Shown: positions 18,601 through 26,175 of the stretch, piece after piece
Position numbering within the stretch: position 1 is the first letter of the stretch
How the letters are laid out: every line of letters starts with the position of its first letter
Assembly: GCF_027111315.2 (NCBI RefSeq)
Contig: NZ_CP114289.2
Location: forward strand, 2,046,001-2,110,000
DNA length: 64,000 bases
Direction: 5' to 3'
Source of the DNA: Flavobacterium limnophilum
GTDB lineage: Bacteria; Bacteroidota; Bacteroidia; Flavobacteriales; Flavobacteriaceae
Notes under the pieces: generated by a model
Told to the model about the DNA's origin: nothing
Seen by the model: only the letters and a program-made list of their open reading frames with translations
The model's database searches: none
Program-made: the position numbers and the translations under genes

Positions 18601-18999
18601 ATGGAACTGCTGTTGATTAGAACTTACTTCCCTGACGGGACTAATGGAATTCTTGAATGCGGGGGGCAATTTGTTTGTCACAGCATTGAGCTACCTTGGA
18701 TGGGCAACCGCAACAGGATTTCCTGCATTCCGGAAGGGAAGTATTTTTTGAAAAAGCGCTACAGCCTGAAATTTCAATGGCATCTGGAAGTTGTTGGTGT
18801 AGCGGAAAGAAAATTGATTTTGTTTCATCCCGCCAATAATGCCCTGAAAGAGTTGAAAGGCTGCATCGCCCCGGTAAGTACACTTTCCAGCCCCGGATTG
18901 GGGTTGCAATCCAGAAAGGCATTCAACCGACTTAAAGCGTTGGTTTATGCGGCTTTGGAACGCCAAGAAAGTGTCGTGTTGATTGTAAGCTCCCGCTAG
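18601..18999 (+). CDS. DUF5675 family protein
   Basis: The ATG at 18601 gives MELLLIRTYFPDGTNG, the typical DUF5675 start; a TTG at 18583 lies inside the repeat tract and is not used. 132 aa. Family features seen: IELPWMGNRNRISCIPEGKY, the KKRYSLKFQWHLEVVGV strand, and LILFHPANNALKELKGCIAP with a conserved His and Cys. DUF5675 proteins occur in phage and phage-derived loci and in Bacteroidota; biochemical function is, to my knowledge, not established. A following small membrane protein (19158) would fit a lysis-cassette-like arrangement, but this is inference. Confidence 0.85.
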   Translation: MELLLIRTYFPDGTNGILECGGQFVCHSIELPWMGNRNRISCIPEGKYFLKKRYSLKFQWHLEVVGVAERKLILFHPANNALKELKGCIAPVSTLSSPGLGLQSRKAFNRLKALVYAALERQESVVLIVSSR

Positions 19000-19010
19000 A
19001 GGGGGATTTA

Positions 19011-19094
19011 GTTGGCAGTGGTCAGTTTTCAGTGGTCAGTGATCAGTGGTCAGTGGTCAGTTGGCAGTTGGCAGTTATCTGTTTTCAGTTGGCT
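19011..19094 (+). repeat. Twelve GT-led heptamers (GTGGTCA/GTTTTCA/GTTGGCA)
   Basis: Read from 19011: GTTGGCA, GTGGTCA, GTTTTCA, GTGGTCA, GTGATCA, GTGGTCA, GTGGTCA, GTTGGCA, GTTGGCA, GTTATCT, GTTTTCA, GTTGGCT. The period is exactly 7 nt with a conserved initial GT and a mostly CA end. It lies between the DUF5675 gene and the holin-like gene. Confidence 0.93.
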
Positions 19095-19157
19095 AAAGCC
19101 TCGTTTTTAGGAGTTAAAAAAGCATTGCATATAACCATTTAAAAAAATTTAATAATT

Positions 19158-19421
19158 ATGAAAATAATAGATCGATTCAAAGCCCCCACTCCCCGATTTT
19201 TTCGGGTTTTGAGAAACATTGGTTTGGGGTTGTTGTCCCTTAGCGGCACTATATTGGCGGCACCGCTGGTTTTGCCCGCAGCGGTGGTCTCGGTGGCCGG
19301 TTATGTGGCGGTTGCGGGCGGGGTTCTTTCGGCCGTGAGCCAAATGACCGTTGACGAGGAGGCCGTCACCCCTACTGGGCAAGACTTGCCCGAGTCCCCT
19401 ACAGGAAGCGATGGAGCCTAA
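19158..19421 (+). CDS. Small membrane protein, holin-like
   Basis: An 87-aa protein. A basic N-terminus (MKIIDRFKAPTPRFFRVLRN) is followed by two hydrophobic helices (GLGLLSLSGTILAAPLVLP and VVSVAGYVAVAGGVLSAV) and a short acidic, proline-rich tail. Two short transmembrane helices, a small size and a position after a DUF5675 gene resemble holin-like proteins of lysis cassettes, but no family assignment is certain. Its 3' end overlaps the next membrane-protein gene by 11 bp, indicating coupled translation. Confidence 0.75.
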   Translation: MKIIDRFKAPTPRFFRVLRNIGLGLLSLSGTILAAPLVLPAAVVSVAGYVAVAGGVLSAVSQMTVDEEAVTPTGQDLPESPTGSDGA

Positions 19422-19584
19422 TTTGTCGCTCCGCATGGGCACCACCTCGGGTACCCTGTTGAGCATCGCCCCGCAACTTCTTTCGGAGGATATCGCCAGA
19501 ACCATTCTCTTGGCGGCGGTGGGTGCCACTGCCAGTTTCGTGGTTTCCTTCTTCTTGAAGTGGCTGTGCAAACGGAGAAAATAA
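19411..19584 (+). CDS. Small single-span membrane protein
   Basis: The frame is open further upstream (TTG at 19351), but the first ATG is at 19411 and overlaps the previous stop, which suggests translational coupling. The 57-aa product (MEPNLSLRMGTTSGTLLSIA onwards) has one hydrophobic helix (TILLAAVGATASFVVSFFL) and a basic tail KWLCKRRK. It has no recognised family. Together with 19158-19421 it forms a two-gene membrane unit closed by a strong terminator at 19598. Confidence 0.72.
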   Translation: MEPNLSLRMGTTSGTLLSIAPQLLSEDIARTILLAAVGATASFVVSFFLKWLCKRRK

Positions 19585-19597
19585 GGTGGTTAGGAAG

Positions 19598-19623
19598 CCG
19601 GATCGGGAGATCCGGTTTTTTTT
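19598..19623 (+). terminator. Rho-independent terminator after the small membrane genes
   Basis: Perfect 7-bp stem CCGGATC/GATCCGG with loop GGGA, followed by eight T residues. It begins 14 bp after the stop at 19584, so it ends the plus-strand unit that includes 19158 and 19411. Confidence 0.9.
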
Positions 19624-19665
19624 GTTTGTGGTTTAGGGTTATCAGTTATGGGTTATCTGTTATGG
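19624..19665 (+). repeat. Six GT-led heptamers (GTTATCA/GTTATGG type)
   Basis: GTTTGTG, GTTTAGG, GTTATCA, GTTATGG, GTTATCT, GTTATGG in exact 7-nt phase, starting right after the terminator T-run. This is the fourth heptad tract within about 3.2 kb. Confidence 0.85.
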
Positions 19666-19681
19666 GGTGTGGTTTGTGGTC

Positions 19682-20410
19682 GTAGATCGTTAGAAAGTCT
19701 CTCGACTGCGCTCGAGATGACAATAGGGATACCCCCTTAGACAAGCTACCAATGACGCATTGTGTTAAGTTCAATAGTAACCACCCCACCCTTCGGGCAC
19801 CCCTCCAAAGGAGGGGAATTATAGTCGATAAAGAGTTATTTATATTGCTTTTTTTAGAAAAAAATTCTACCTCAGGGTGACACGGATGCAACTGATTATC
19901 GCGGATTTTTTATTTGTGCGTTTGGGGTTGTAGATCGTTAAAAGGTCTCTCAACTGTACTTCGACTTCGCTCAGCATGAACTTCTCGAGATGACAGTAGG
20001 GATACCTCCTTCGACAGGCTACCAATGACGCATTGTGTTAAAGTTCAATAGTAACCACCCCACCCTTCGGGCACCTCCCGAAATAAAATCGGGACAAGCT
20101 CTCCAAAGGAGGGGAATTGTTGTCGATAAAGAGTTATTTATATTGCTTTTTTTAGAAAAAAATTCTACCTCAGGGTCACACGGATGCAACTGATTATCGC
20201 GGATTTTTTATTTGTGTGTTTGGGGTTGTAGATCGTTAAAAAGTCTCTCGACTGTACTTCGACTTCGCTCAGCATAAACTTCTCGAGATGACAATAGGGA
20301 TACCTCCTTCGACAGGCTACCAATGATGCATTGTGTTAAAGTTCAATAGTAACCACCCCACCCTTCGGGCACCCCTCCAAAGGAGGGGAAGTGTTGTCCC
20401 TAAAGCTTTA
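19682..20410 (+). repeat. Three tandem copies of a 250-300-bp composite repeat
   Basis: Copies begin with GTAGATCGTTA at 19682, 19930 and 20228 (spacing 248 and 298 bp; the third is truncated near 20410). Each contains a CTCGAGATGACA segment, CTACCAATGACGCATTGTG, ACCACCCCACCCTTCGGGCA, CTCCAAAGGAGGGG and (first two) TCTACCTCAGGGTNACACGG. Copies 2 and 3 carry an extra about 25 bp with ACTTCGACTTCGCTCAGC. Copy 2 also carries an insertion with CCCGAAATAAAATCGGGACA. No gene is supported; an 81-codon minus-strand frame is a by-product. Confidence 0.85.
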
Positions 20411-20873
20411 TTTATGCTGTTTTTGATTCAACAAAAGTAGCTAAGTCCCTTTTTGACGACGTTTTTTTCATTTTTGGCGGTCGTAAGTTGACTATTTATT
20501 GGTTGTGTCAAAACACCTCTATTTTCCTATTTTTTTTTAAGAAGTGGCGGAGTTATTGACTTGATTTCAAAGCACTATTTGTTAACCTGTTCAAAAAATG
20601 GACATCTTGATTTGTATTCCTTTACTTACTATATTTAGCTCTGTTTAATTCACCAAAATATGGCACAAGCACACCACTTCCCTTACTTAATCAAGTATTC
20701 CCACATCCCCGTTCAATCCCTTATTCCATCCGCTTGTCGTTACTTCGGCAGCGGTGTGTGGAAAGTTCCCTCCTGCCCCCTGCTAATCGCTTTCTCTCCT
20801 TAGGCCATTCCAATTCCCTTTTCCAAAAACAAGCCCCTTTCATTATCAACATTAACAATACCAAAAAAAAATC
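20411..20873. other. Gene-free stretch upstream of the replication-like genes
   Basis: No ORF, RNA or clear hairpin terminator is recognised. The stretch changes from AT-rich (20480-20650) to a C-rich, low-G plus strand (about 20690-20850) just before the 20874 start codon. It presumably holds the promoter of the 20874-22993 gene set, but no convincing TTTG/TAnnTTTG pair is seen. Confidence 0.4.
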
Positions 20874-21686
20874 ATGAATTACATTAAACACCTTAGCGGT
20901 TTTTTCGATAGAGCTGCTACCGACCTAGAACTGAATCCTACTCATATCAGCCTTTACATGGCCATTTTTCAATTATGGAACCAAAACCGTTTTAAAAATC
21001 CGATTTCCATTTCGAGAGACTCACTGATGTCCCTCAGCAAAATTGGTTCCAATGCCACCTACCACAAGTGCATCAAGGGATTGAACGAACGGCATTACGT
21101 GAACTACATGCCGTCCTACAACCAAGTCAAGGGCAGTACCCTGGAAGTCATTTCACTGGAATCGTACCGAAACCCGCTTACCCAAAAGGGACTCCCTAAA
21201 CACAAGAGCTGTTCTTCCATTAAACAGCCCATTGAACAAGCCGCTAAACAAGAACTGAACTGCTCCCGTACTGGCACTGAACTTCTACCTTATATAAACA
21301 ATACAAACCTTATAAACATCGCAAACGGATCCGCTCCAAAAAATGAAGAAGACCAAGATTTGTTTTTTTCAAGAAATGGATCGGCAAGCTCCCAAGAGTT
21401 TCCTGAAAAAATGGAGGACTCCAGCGCCGAAACCGTGCCGCCGCTTTGGGAGGCTGTCCTGCTATTTTTTGAATCGAATCATTTTCCCGCAGTGGAAGCG
21501 CAAAAATTTTACAATTATTTTGAAAGCATTGGTTGGCTTGTGGGCGGTAAAAGCCCGATGAAAGACTGGCAAGCCGCCGCCCGCAACTGGATGCTGAAAG
21601 CCGTCCAATTTGCACCTTCAAGCCAAAGTCCCCAAGCCCAACATTTGCACACTCCCAATTCGAAAAATTATGACGAAGCTTTGTAA
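20874..21686 (+). CDS. Replication-initiator/DnaD-like protein
   Basis: 270 aa. The N-terminal about 90 residues look like a winged-helix unit (HISLYMAIFQLWNQNRF, SRDSLMSLSKIGSNATYHKC, LNERHYVNYMPSY), a pattern shared with phage and plasmid replication helper proteins. A low-complexity linker follows. The C-terminal part (EAVLLFFESNHFPAVEAQKF, YFESIGWLVGGKSPMKDWQAA and ARNWM) resembles the short DnaD/DnaB-type C-terminal motif that contacts a helicase loader. The next gene encodes a DnaC-like ATPase and overlaps it by 17 bp, supporting a role in loading a replicative helicase. This is a family-level inference. GC content is higher than in the flanking restriction genes. Confidence 0.7.
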   Translation: MNYIKHLSGFFDRAATDLELNPTHISLYMAIFQLWNQNRFKNPISISRDSLMSLSKIGSNATYHKCIKGLNERHYVNYMPSYNQVKGSTLEVISLESYRNPLTQKGLPKHKSCSSIKQPIEQAAKQELNCSRTGTELLPYINNTNLINIANGSAPKNEEDQDLFFSRNGSASSQEFPEKMEDSSAETVPPLWEAVLLFFESNHFPAVEAQKFYNYFESIGWLVGGKSPMKDWQAAARNWMLKAVQFAPSSQSPQAQHLHTPNSKNYDEAL

Positions 21687-22329
21687 ACAAGTCTCCGACA
21701 CCTACGAAATCATAGACGGCCGCAAACTCCATGATTTTGACCGATGCCTTGCTTATCTTGACTATCAGGGCAAAGCGCATTATGGTCCCACTTTTAGAAT
21801 CAACTCCCTAGACCTGCCCGTTATCTACCGATTGGTTGTCTATATGCTGCGGGACGAAAAGGCTGCCTTGGCCGCGAAGCTCGATTTGAACAAAGGTTTG
21901 CTGGTGACCGGTCCCATCGGCTGCGGGAAGACCTCGCTGATGCATTTGGTCAAGGCCTTTGCTCCTCCGCCGGCTTTTTACAAAATCAAGACTTGCCGGG
22001 AGATTTCGTTGGAGTTTGCCAAGTACGGTTACGAGCCCTTGAGTCGTTACACGCAAAAACAAGCGCAACAAAGCCGGTTGCCGGGTTATTGTTTTGACGA
22101 TTTGGGTGCCGAACACCAAATCAAGCATTACGGCAACGAATGCAATGTCATGGCGGAGGTCTTGCTGAGCCGTTACGAACAATTCGTGGAAAACCAGACC
22201 GTCACCCACCTGACCACCAACCTCTCCGCTTCCGAGATCGAGTTGTTTTACGGCAATCGTCTCCGCTCTCGGATGCGCCAAATGTTCAATCTAATTTCCT
22301 TTGACAAAAATTCCCATGACAAACGCTAA
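21670..22329 (+). CDS. DnaC-like AAA+ ATPase
   Basis: The ATG at 21670 is chosen: it overlaps the preceding gene by 17 bp, while the longer frame from 21610 lies inside that gene. 219 aa. It has a Walker A block GLLVTGPIGCGKTSLMHL (near residue 75-95) and a Walker B-like block GYCFDDLGAEHQIKHYGN (near 139), then a sensor-like THLTTNLSASEIELFYGNRL and RLRSRMRQMF with the arginine finger region. This is the layout of DnaC/IstB-type helicase loaders. There is no transposase next to it, so an IstB role is unlikely. It probably works with the 20874 initiator-like protein. Confidence 0.85.
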   Translation: MTKLCKQVSDTYEIIDGRKLHDFDRCLAYLDYQGKAHYGPTFRINSLDLPVIYRLVVYMLRDEKAALAAKLDLNKGLLVTGPIGCGKTSLMHLVKAFAPPPAFYKIKTCREISLEFAKYGYEPLSRYTQKQAQQSRLPGYCFDDLGAEHQIKHYGNECNVMAEVLLSRYEQFVENQTVTHLTTNLSASEIELFYGNRLRSRMRQMFNLISFDKNSHDKR

Positions 22330-22993
22330 ACTTCCTTCCAGGCCACAGGTGACCCGTTTCTGGAACTGGGTTCAAAAAAACGAGCCCCAAATCGTCAACG
22401 CCTTTCTTCTCGGCCTCCAGACCGATGCCGTTTATTTCCAAATCCGCAAAAGGCTCCGTGCCGTTTCCAAAAGAATCGACTTTATAATCGCCTTTCCGCC
22501 AAAAAGTCCCGGCAGCCTCCGGCTTGTTTTTACCTGTTTTGGTCGTGCCTCCCTCTTCGACAAAATCATTGCCCTAGAGCAACAGGCACCTCCACTGCGC
22601 TACATCGGTGCGCAAGCCTTTATCCAGCCGCTAACCGATATTTCGGAGTTCCTGAACGGTTCCGACCTCCCCGTTATTTGCCCCAACTTCGAAATCAAAA
22701 TCAGCAGCCTAGTACTGTCGTTGGAGAATTACAATATTGCGAGCCAGCAGCTCAAAATCAAGGTGTACCTTACCCATTACGACGTCCTGCGGCATTTTGA
22801 AGACTTGAAAACGGAAATTGAATGGATTGTCCTGCTGATTGTAGGCGAAATTGCCTATTGCCGACACATCAAAGCCATCGAGTTGTCGCAATTGCCGCTT
22901 GGCCCCAATTCTTTTTTGCCCCTGGTGGAGCTTGTGGATTTGATTGAATCCCTAAGTGGAATGGATTCCAGGAGGAAGATGGGGAGTGTTTAG
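22316..22993 (+). CDS. Conserved hypothetical protein downstream of the DnaC-like gene
   Basis: The ATG at 22316 is preferred to an upstream TTG at 22301. It overlaps the ATPase stop by 14 bp, so translation is probably coupled. 225 aa, soluble, no signal peptide. Notable segments: RFWNWVQKNEPQIVNAFLLG, IDFIIAFPPKSPGSLRLVFT and QQAPPLRYIGAQAFIQPLTD. No family is recognised with confidence. The strict overlap with a helicase loader suggests a function in the same process; otherwise unknown. A strong terminator follows at 23036. Confidence 0.75.
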   Translation: MTNAKLPSRPQVTRFWNWVQKNEPQIVNAFLLGLQTDAVYFQIRKRLRAVSKRIDFIIAFPPKSPGSLRLVFTCFGRASLFDKIIALEQQAPPLRYIGAQAFIQPLTDISEFLNGSDLPVICPNFEIKISSLVLSLENYNIASQQLKIKVYLTHYDVLRHFEDLKTEIEWIVLLIVGEIAYCRHIKAIELSQLPLGPNSFLPLVELVDLIESLSGMDSRRKMGSV

Positions 22994-23035
22994 TAGCAAT
23001 ACGTATGAAATCACCATCATTTCGTTTTGTATTTC

Positions 23036-23062
23036 AAAAGCCCAGTAAAATGGGCTTTTTTT
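23036..23062 (+). terminator. Rho-independent terminator after the 20874-22993 operon
   Basis: Stem AAAAGCCCA/TGGGCTTTT (9 bp) with loop GTAAAA, extended by further T residues. It separates the replication-like operon from the restriction island. Confidence 0.88.
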
Positions 23063-23327
23063 ATTTCAATAGCGGAGAGCCTGCGTGCTCTTCACTCCAT
23101 TTTACCTTTTTTCATATCTTTTCTTACATTTTGTTAATAATATTTCGCTCGTTTACGGTTTTCCTCAATATACATTCCATTGCTTTTTCGTATTATTGTA
23201 TTTAATTATTCGGTATTTTTTTTTCAGTTTTTAAATACTACTAAAACTGACACAATTACAACAAATTGAAATAATATTTCATTAGAAAAACTAAAAATGT
23301 CTCTTAATTGAGACTGTCCTATTAAAA
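23063..23327. other. AT-rich gene-free stretch upstream of the type III restriction gene
   Basis: No ORF of note. A GTCTC/GAGAC inverted pair lies near 23299-23314, just before the start codon at 23328. The sharp drop in GC compared with 20.9-23.0 kb marks the left border of the defence island. Confidence 0.4.
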
Positions 23328-26036
23328 ATGATTTTAAAACTTGAAAACTTAGCCTACCAGGAAACAGCAATACAGACTATTGTAAAAATTTTTGAGGGAA
23401 CAGAAAGAAATTCTTTTGACAATGCTTGTTTTGAAGGAATTCGTTCAAATATTACTAAAATGTCTTTCGATGAAGTTCAAAGTAATTTTATAAGTATTAT
23501 AAATGATAATGGTATTCCTGAAGAAGTTGCCAAACTTTCAGCTGATAATGATATTTGCATTGAAATGGAAACTGGGACAGGGAAAACACTTGTTTACGTA
23601 AAAACTATTTATGAATTATACAAGCATTACGGTTTTACAAAATTCATTATACTTGTTCCATCGGTTGCTATTCGTCAAAACATCATTGGAACATTCAAGG
23701 CATTCAACAAGCAATTAGAAAGTATTTATGGTTTTAGTCCTAATGCTTTTGAATATGACAGTAAAAAATTGCAAAAAGTAACTCAATTTATTGAAGACCA
23801 GCATCCACAAGTGATGATAATGACGTTAGCTTCTTTCAATTCAGAGGATAAAATTTTAAATCAGGCACAGAGAGAAGATTTATTCAATAATATCCCTTTC
23901 ATCGAAGCAATTGGAAAAACCAATCCATTTATCATTATGGATGAACCGCAAGAAGGAATGGATACGGAGAATTCCATCAAACAAATTGCAAAACTGAACC
24001 CAATATATAAAATCCGATATTCTGCAACCCACAAAGTGGTCAAGAATTTATTATACCGATTAACGCCTTATGATAGTTATAAAGATGGATTAGTCAAGAA
24101 GATTGAAGTTCTTACCGTTACCGAAAAAAATGATGAAGCAACCCTCAAAATTGAATTATCAGACATACAATTCGGAAAAGGTGATCCAAAAGTAAAGCTC
24201 AAAGCTTGGCATCTAAACAAATCGACCAACAAGATAGATTTTAAAGATACGGCTTGGCTCAATCAAAATGATAATTTAGGAGACAAAACAAACAATCCTA
24301 GTTATTTGAATTATACCATTTCCAATATCAACAAGAGTTTGAAAACAGGCAAATGGACGGTTACATTTTCAAATGGTGCTGAAATTCTTGAAAAACAAAT
24401 TTCCGGAGGTTTAGAGAACATTTGGGCGTTACAATTAGAATGGTTAATTCACAGACATTTTACAAAATCCCAAAAATTAGTATCGAAAGGAATTAAATGT
24501 TTATCCCTTGTCTTTATCGATAGGGTGGCCAATTATATGGGAGAGACTCCAATAATTAAAAACCTTTTTATAGAAAAATACAAAGCCATTTATCCTGAAT
24601 ACAATGATGGCAAAGTACCAACAAACGAACACATTCAAAGCCTTCAAGGCTATTATTTTGCTCAAAAAGCGAGTGGTGAATATGCCGATAATGAAGGTGG
24701 CGTTAAGGAACAGAGCAAAATTTATGAGTTGATTTTAAAAGGGAAAGAAGAATTACTGACATTATCCAATCCGGTTCAATTTGTTTTTTCTCATTCAGCT
24801 TTAGGTGTCGGTTGGGACAATCCAAATGTGTTTAATATTGCCACATTAAACAATTCCTATTCCGAAATTAAAAAGCGACAAGAAATAGGTCGTGGTTTGC
24901 GAATATGTGTAAACCAAGACGGTCAAAGAATTTATGATGCCTTAGATGTTGATGATAGTGAACGAATCAACCAACTTACCGTTATTCCCAATGAAACCTA
25001 CGAAACATTTGTGACACAGTATCAGGAAGAAATTAAATCGGTTTACGGCACAACAAATGCAGGTGCAGGAATGACACATTCCCACAAAGGTGTTGATGCC
25101 GACAAAGTGAATTTCAAACGTAATCCTTCGGCAGAAATAGACAAAGCTTTCCGAAAATATTGGACAACATTGGCAAAGAAAACGGACTATACGATGGCTT
25201 TTAACGAGGAAAGTTTAGTTGCAGAAGCAGCAACTTTAATCAGTAAAATTACCATTCCGGATTTTATTATTGAAGCTTCCAGTTTTGTAATTGATGCCAT
25301 AACAGAAGATGGTAAACAAGATACGTTTAAAGGTTCCGAAAAAGTGAAGCAAAAATCTATTTTCACGCCTTTGGATTTAATCGAAGAATTGAGCGAAAAC
25401 ACAGGCTTGAGCTACACCACTTTATTCAGGATTGTAGAAAGTTTGACTAACCTATCACAAGTCGTTAAAAACCCAGCTCGTTTTATTCACGAAGCTGCGG
25501 CAATAATTCGCAATGTAGAATTAGATGAAATGATACGGGGTTTAAATTATCATGTTACTGGAGAAAGTTACCCTTTTGAATTCGAGGATTTCGTTAAAAA
25601 TATAGCTCCAAATGGTTATGTTGATACGCCAATTAAAGGTGTTTTTGACAAAATGCTTATTGATAGTGATGTAGAACGCAAATTTTCTTTAGAAGCCGAT
25701 GCAGCTACTGAGGTGGTATGCTTCCTTAAATTACCTAGTTGGTACAAAATAAAAACTCCTATTGGTCCTTATGAACCTGATTTTGGATTGATAATGAAAC
25801 GCAAAAGTCTAAAAGATGGTAACGAAAGTGAATTCTATTTTGTAATAGAAACCAAAGGAACAAATGACATCAACGATAAAAAAGCATTAAAGGAAAGCGA
25901 AGTTTACAAAATAAGGTGTGCAATGCAACACTTTAAATCATTGGGATTAGAAGTACAATACAAAGCACCGGTTAAAGAATACAATTATTTTAAAACAGAA
26001 GCAGACAAAGATATTGCTGCTTTTATAAATACATAA
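23328..26036 (+). CDS. res: Type III restriction-modification system, restriction subunit (Res)
   Basis: 902 aa, normal for Res subunits. The N-terminal superfamily 2 helicase part has Walker A METGTGKTLVYVKTIYEL (near residue 80), a IIMDEPQEG box near 204 in place of DEAH (DEPQ is common in this family), and the late motif block SHSALGVGWDNPNV with RQEIGRGLRICV (near 520). The C-terminal region YEPDFGLIMKR...FYFVIETKGT (near 815-845) is the PD-(D/E)xK nuclease. Res works with Mod to cut DNA about 25-27 bp from unmethylated sites in an ATP-dependent way. The mod gene is 982 bp downstream, with a dinD gene between. Confidence 0.94.
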   Translation: MILKLENLAYQETAIQTIVKIFEGTERNSFDNACFEGIRSNITKMSFDEVQSNFISIINDNGIPEEVAKLSADNDICIEMETGTGKTLVYVKTIYELYKHYGFTKFIILVPSVAIRQNIIGTFKAFNKQLESIYGFSPNAFEYDSKKLQKVTQFIEDQHPQVMIMTLASFNSEDKILNQAQREDLFNNIPFIEAIGKTNPFIIMDEPQEGMDTENSIKQIAKLNPIYKIRYSATHKVVKNLLYRLTPYDSYKDGLVKKIEVLTVTEKNDEATLKIELSDIQFGKGDPKVKLKAWHLNKSTNKIDFKDTAWLNQNDNLGDKTNNPSYLNYTISNINKSLKTGKWTVTFSNGAEILEKQISGGLENIWALQLEWLIHRHFTKSQKLVSKGIKCLSLVFIDRVANYMGETPIIKNLFIEKYKAIYPEYNDGKVPTNEHIQSLQGYYFAQKASGEYADNEGGVKEQSKIYELILKGKEELLTLSNPVQFVFSHSALGVGWDNPNVFNIATLNNSYSEIKKRQEIGRGLRICVNQDGQRIYDALDVDDSERINQLTVIPNETYETFVTQYQEEIKSVYGTTNAGAGMTHSHKGVDADKVNFKRNPSAEIDKAFRKYWTTLAKKTDYTMAFNEESLVAEAATLISKITIPDFIIEASSFVIDAITEDGKQDTFKGSEKVKQKSIFTPLDLIEELSENTGLSYTTLFRIVESLTNLSQVVKNPARFIHEAAAIIRNVELDEMIRGLNYHVTGESYPFEFEDFVKNIAPNGYVDTPIKGVFDKMLIDSDVERKFSLEADAATEVVCFLKLPSWYKIKTPIGPYEPDFGLIMKRKSLKDGNESEFYFVIETKGTNDINDKKALKESEVYKIRCAMQHFKSLGLEVQYKAPVKEYNYFKTEADKDIAAFINT

Positions 26037-26068
26037 AACCATATTGCTGGCACCAGCAAAATGGTTTT
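26035..26068 (+). terminator. Near-perfect hairpin directly after res
   Basis: Arms AAAACCAT-A-TTGCTGG and CCAGCAA-A-ATGGTTTT flank a CA loop, with one A/A mismatch. It begins at the res stop codon and ends in four T residues, so it could stop or attenuate transcription between res and dinD/mod. Confidence 0.65.
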
Positions 26069-26106
26069 GATTTATCAACTTCCTGACATCAAGAATGTGA
26101 TAGATA

Positions 26107-26139
26107 TTTCAAACCGTGATGAATTGTCACGGTTTGAAA
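26107..26139 (+). promoter_or_regulatory. 13-bp perfect inverted repeat upstream of dinD (candidate operator)
   Basis: TTTCAAACCGTGA and TCACGGTTTGAAA are perfect complements around the 7-nt spacer TGAATTG. It sits 36 bp upstream of the dinD ATG and lacks a following T-run, so an operator or mRNA structure is more likely than a terminator. Confidence 0.6.
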
Positions 26140-26175
26140 ACAAATTTTTCAAAAATTACTTAAAGTAGAAATACT

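Noticed and set aside
19646-19891. 81-codon minus-strand ORF
   Set aside because: It covers the composite tandem repeat and a heptad tract; similar frames arise in each repeat copy.
21670-22329. IstB of an IS21-type element
   Set aside because: No IstA transposase or terminal inverted repeats nearby; the overlap with an initiator-like gene fits a helicase loader.
26107-26139. Intrinsic terminator
   Set aside because: A perfect stem is present but no T-run follows on the plus strand; an operator or mRNA structure is more likely.
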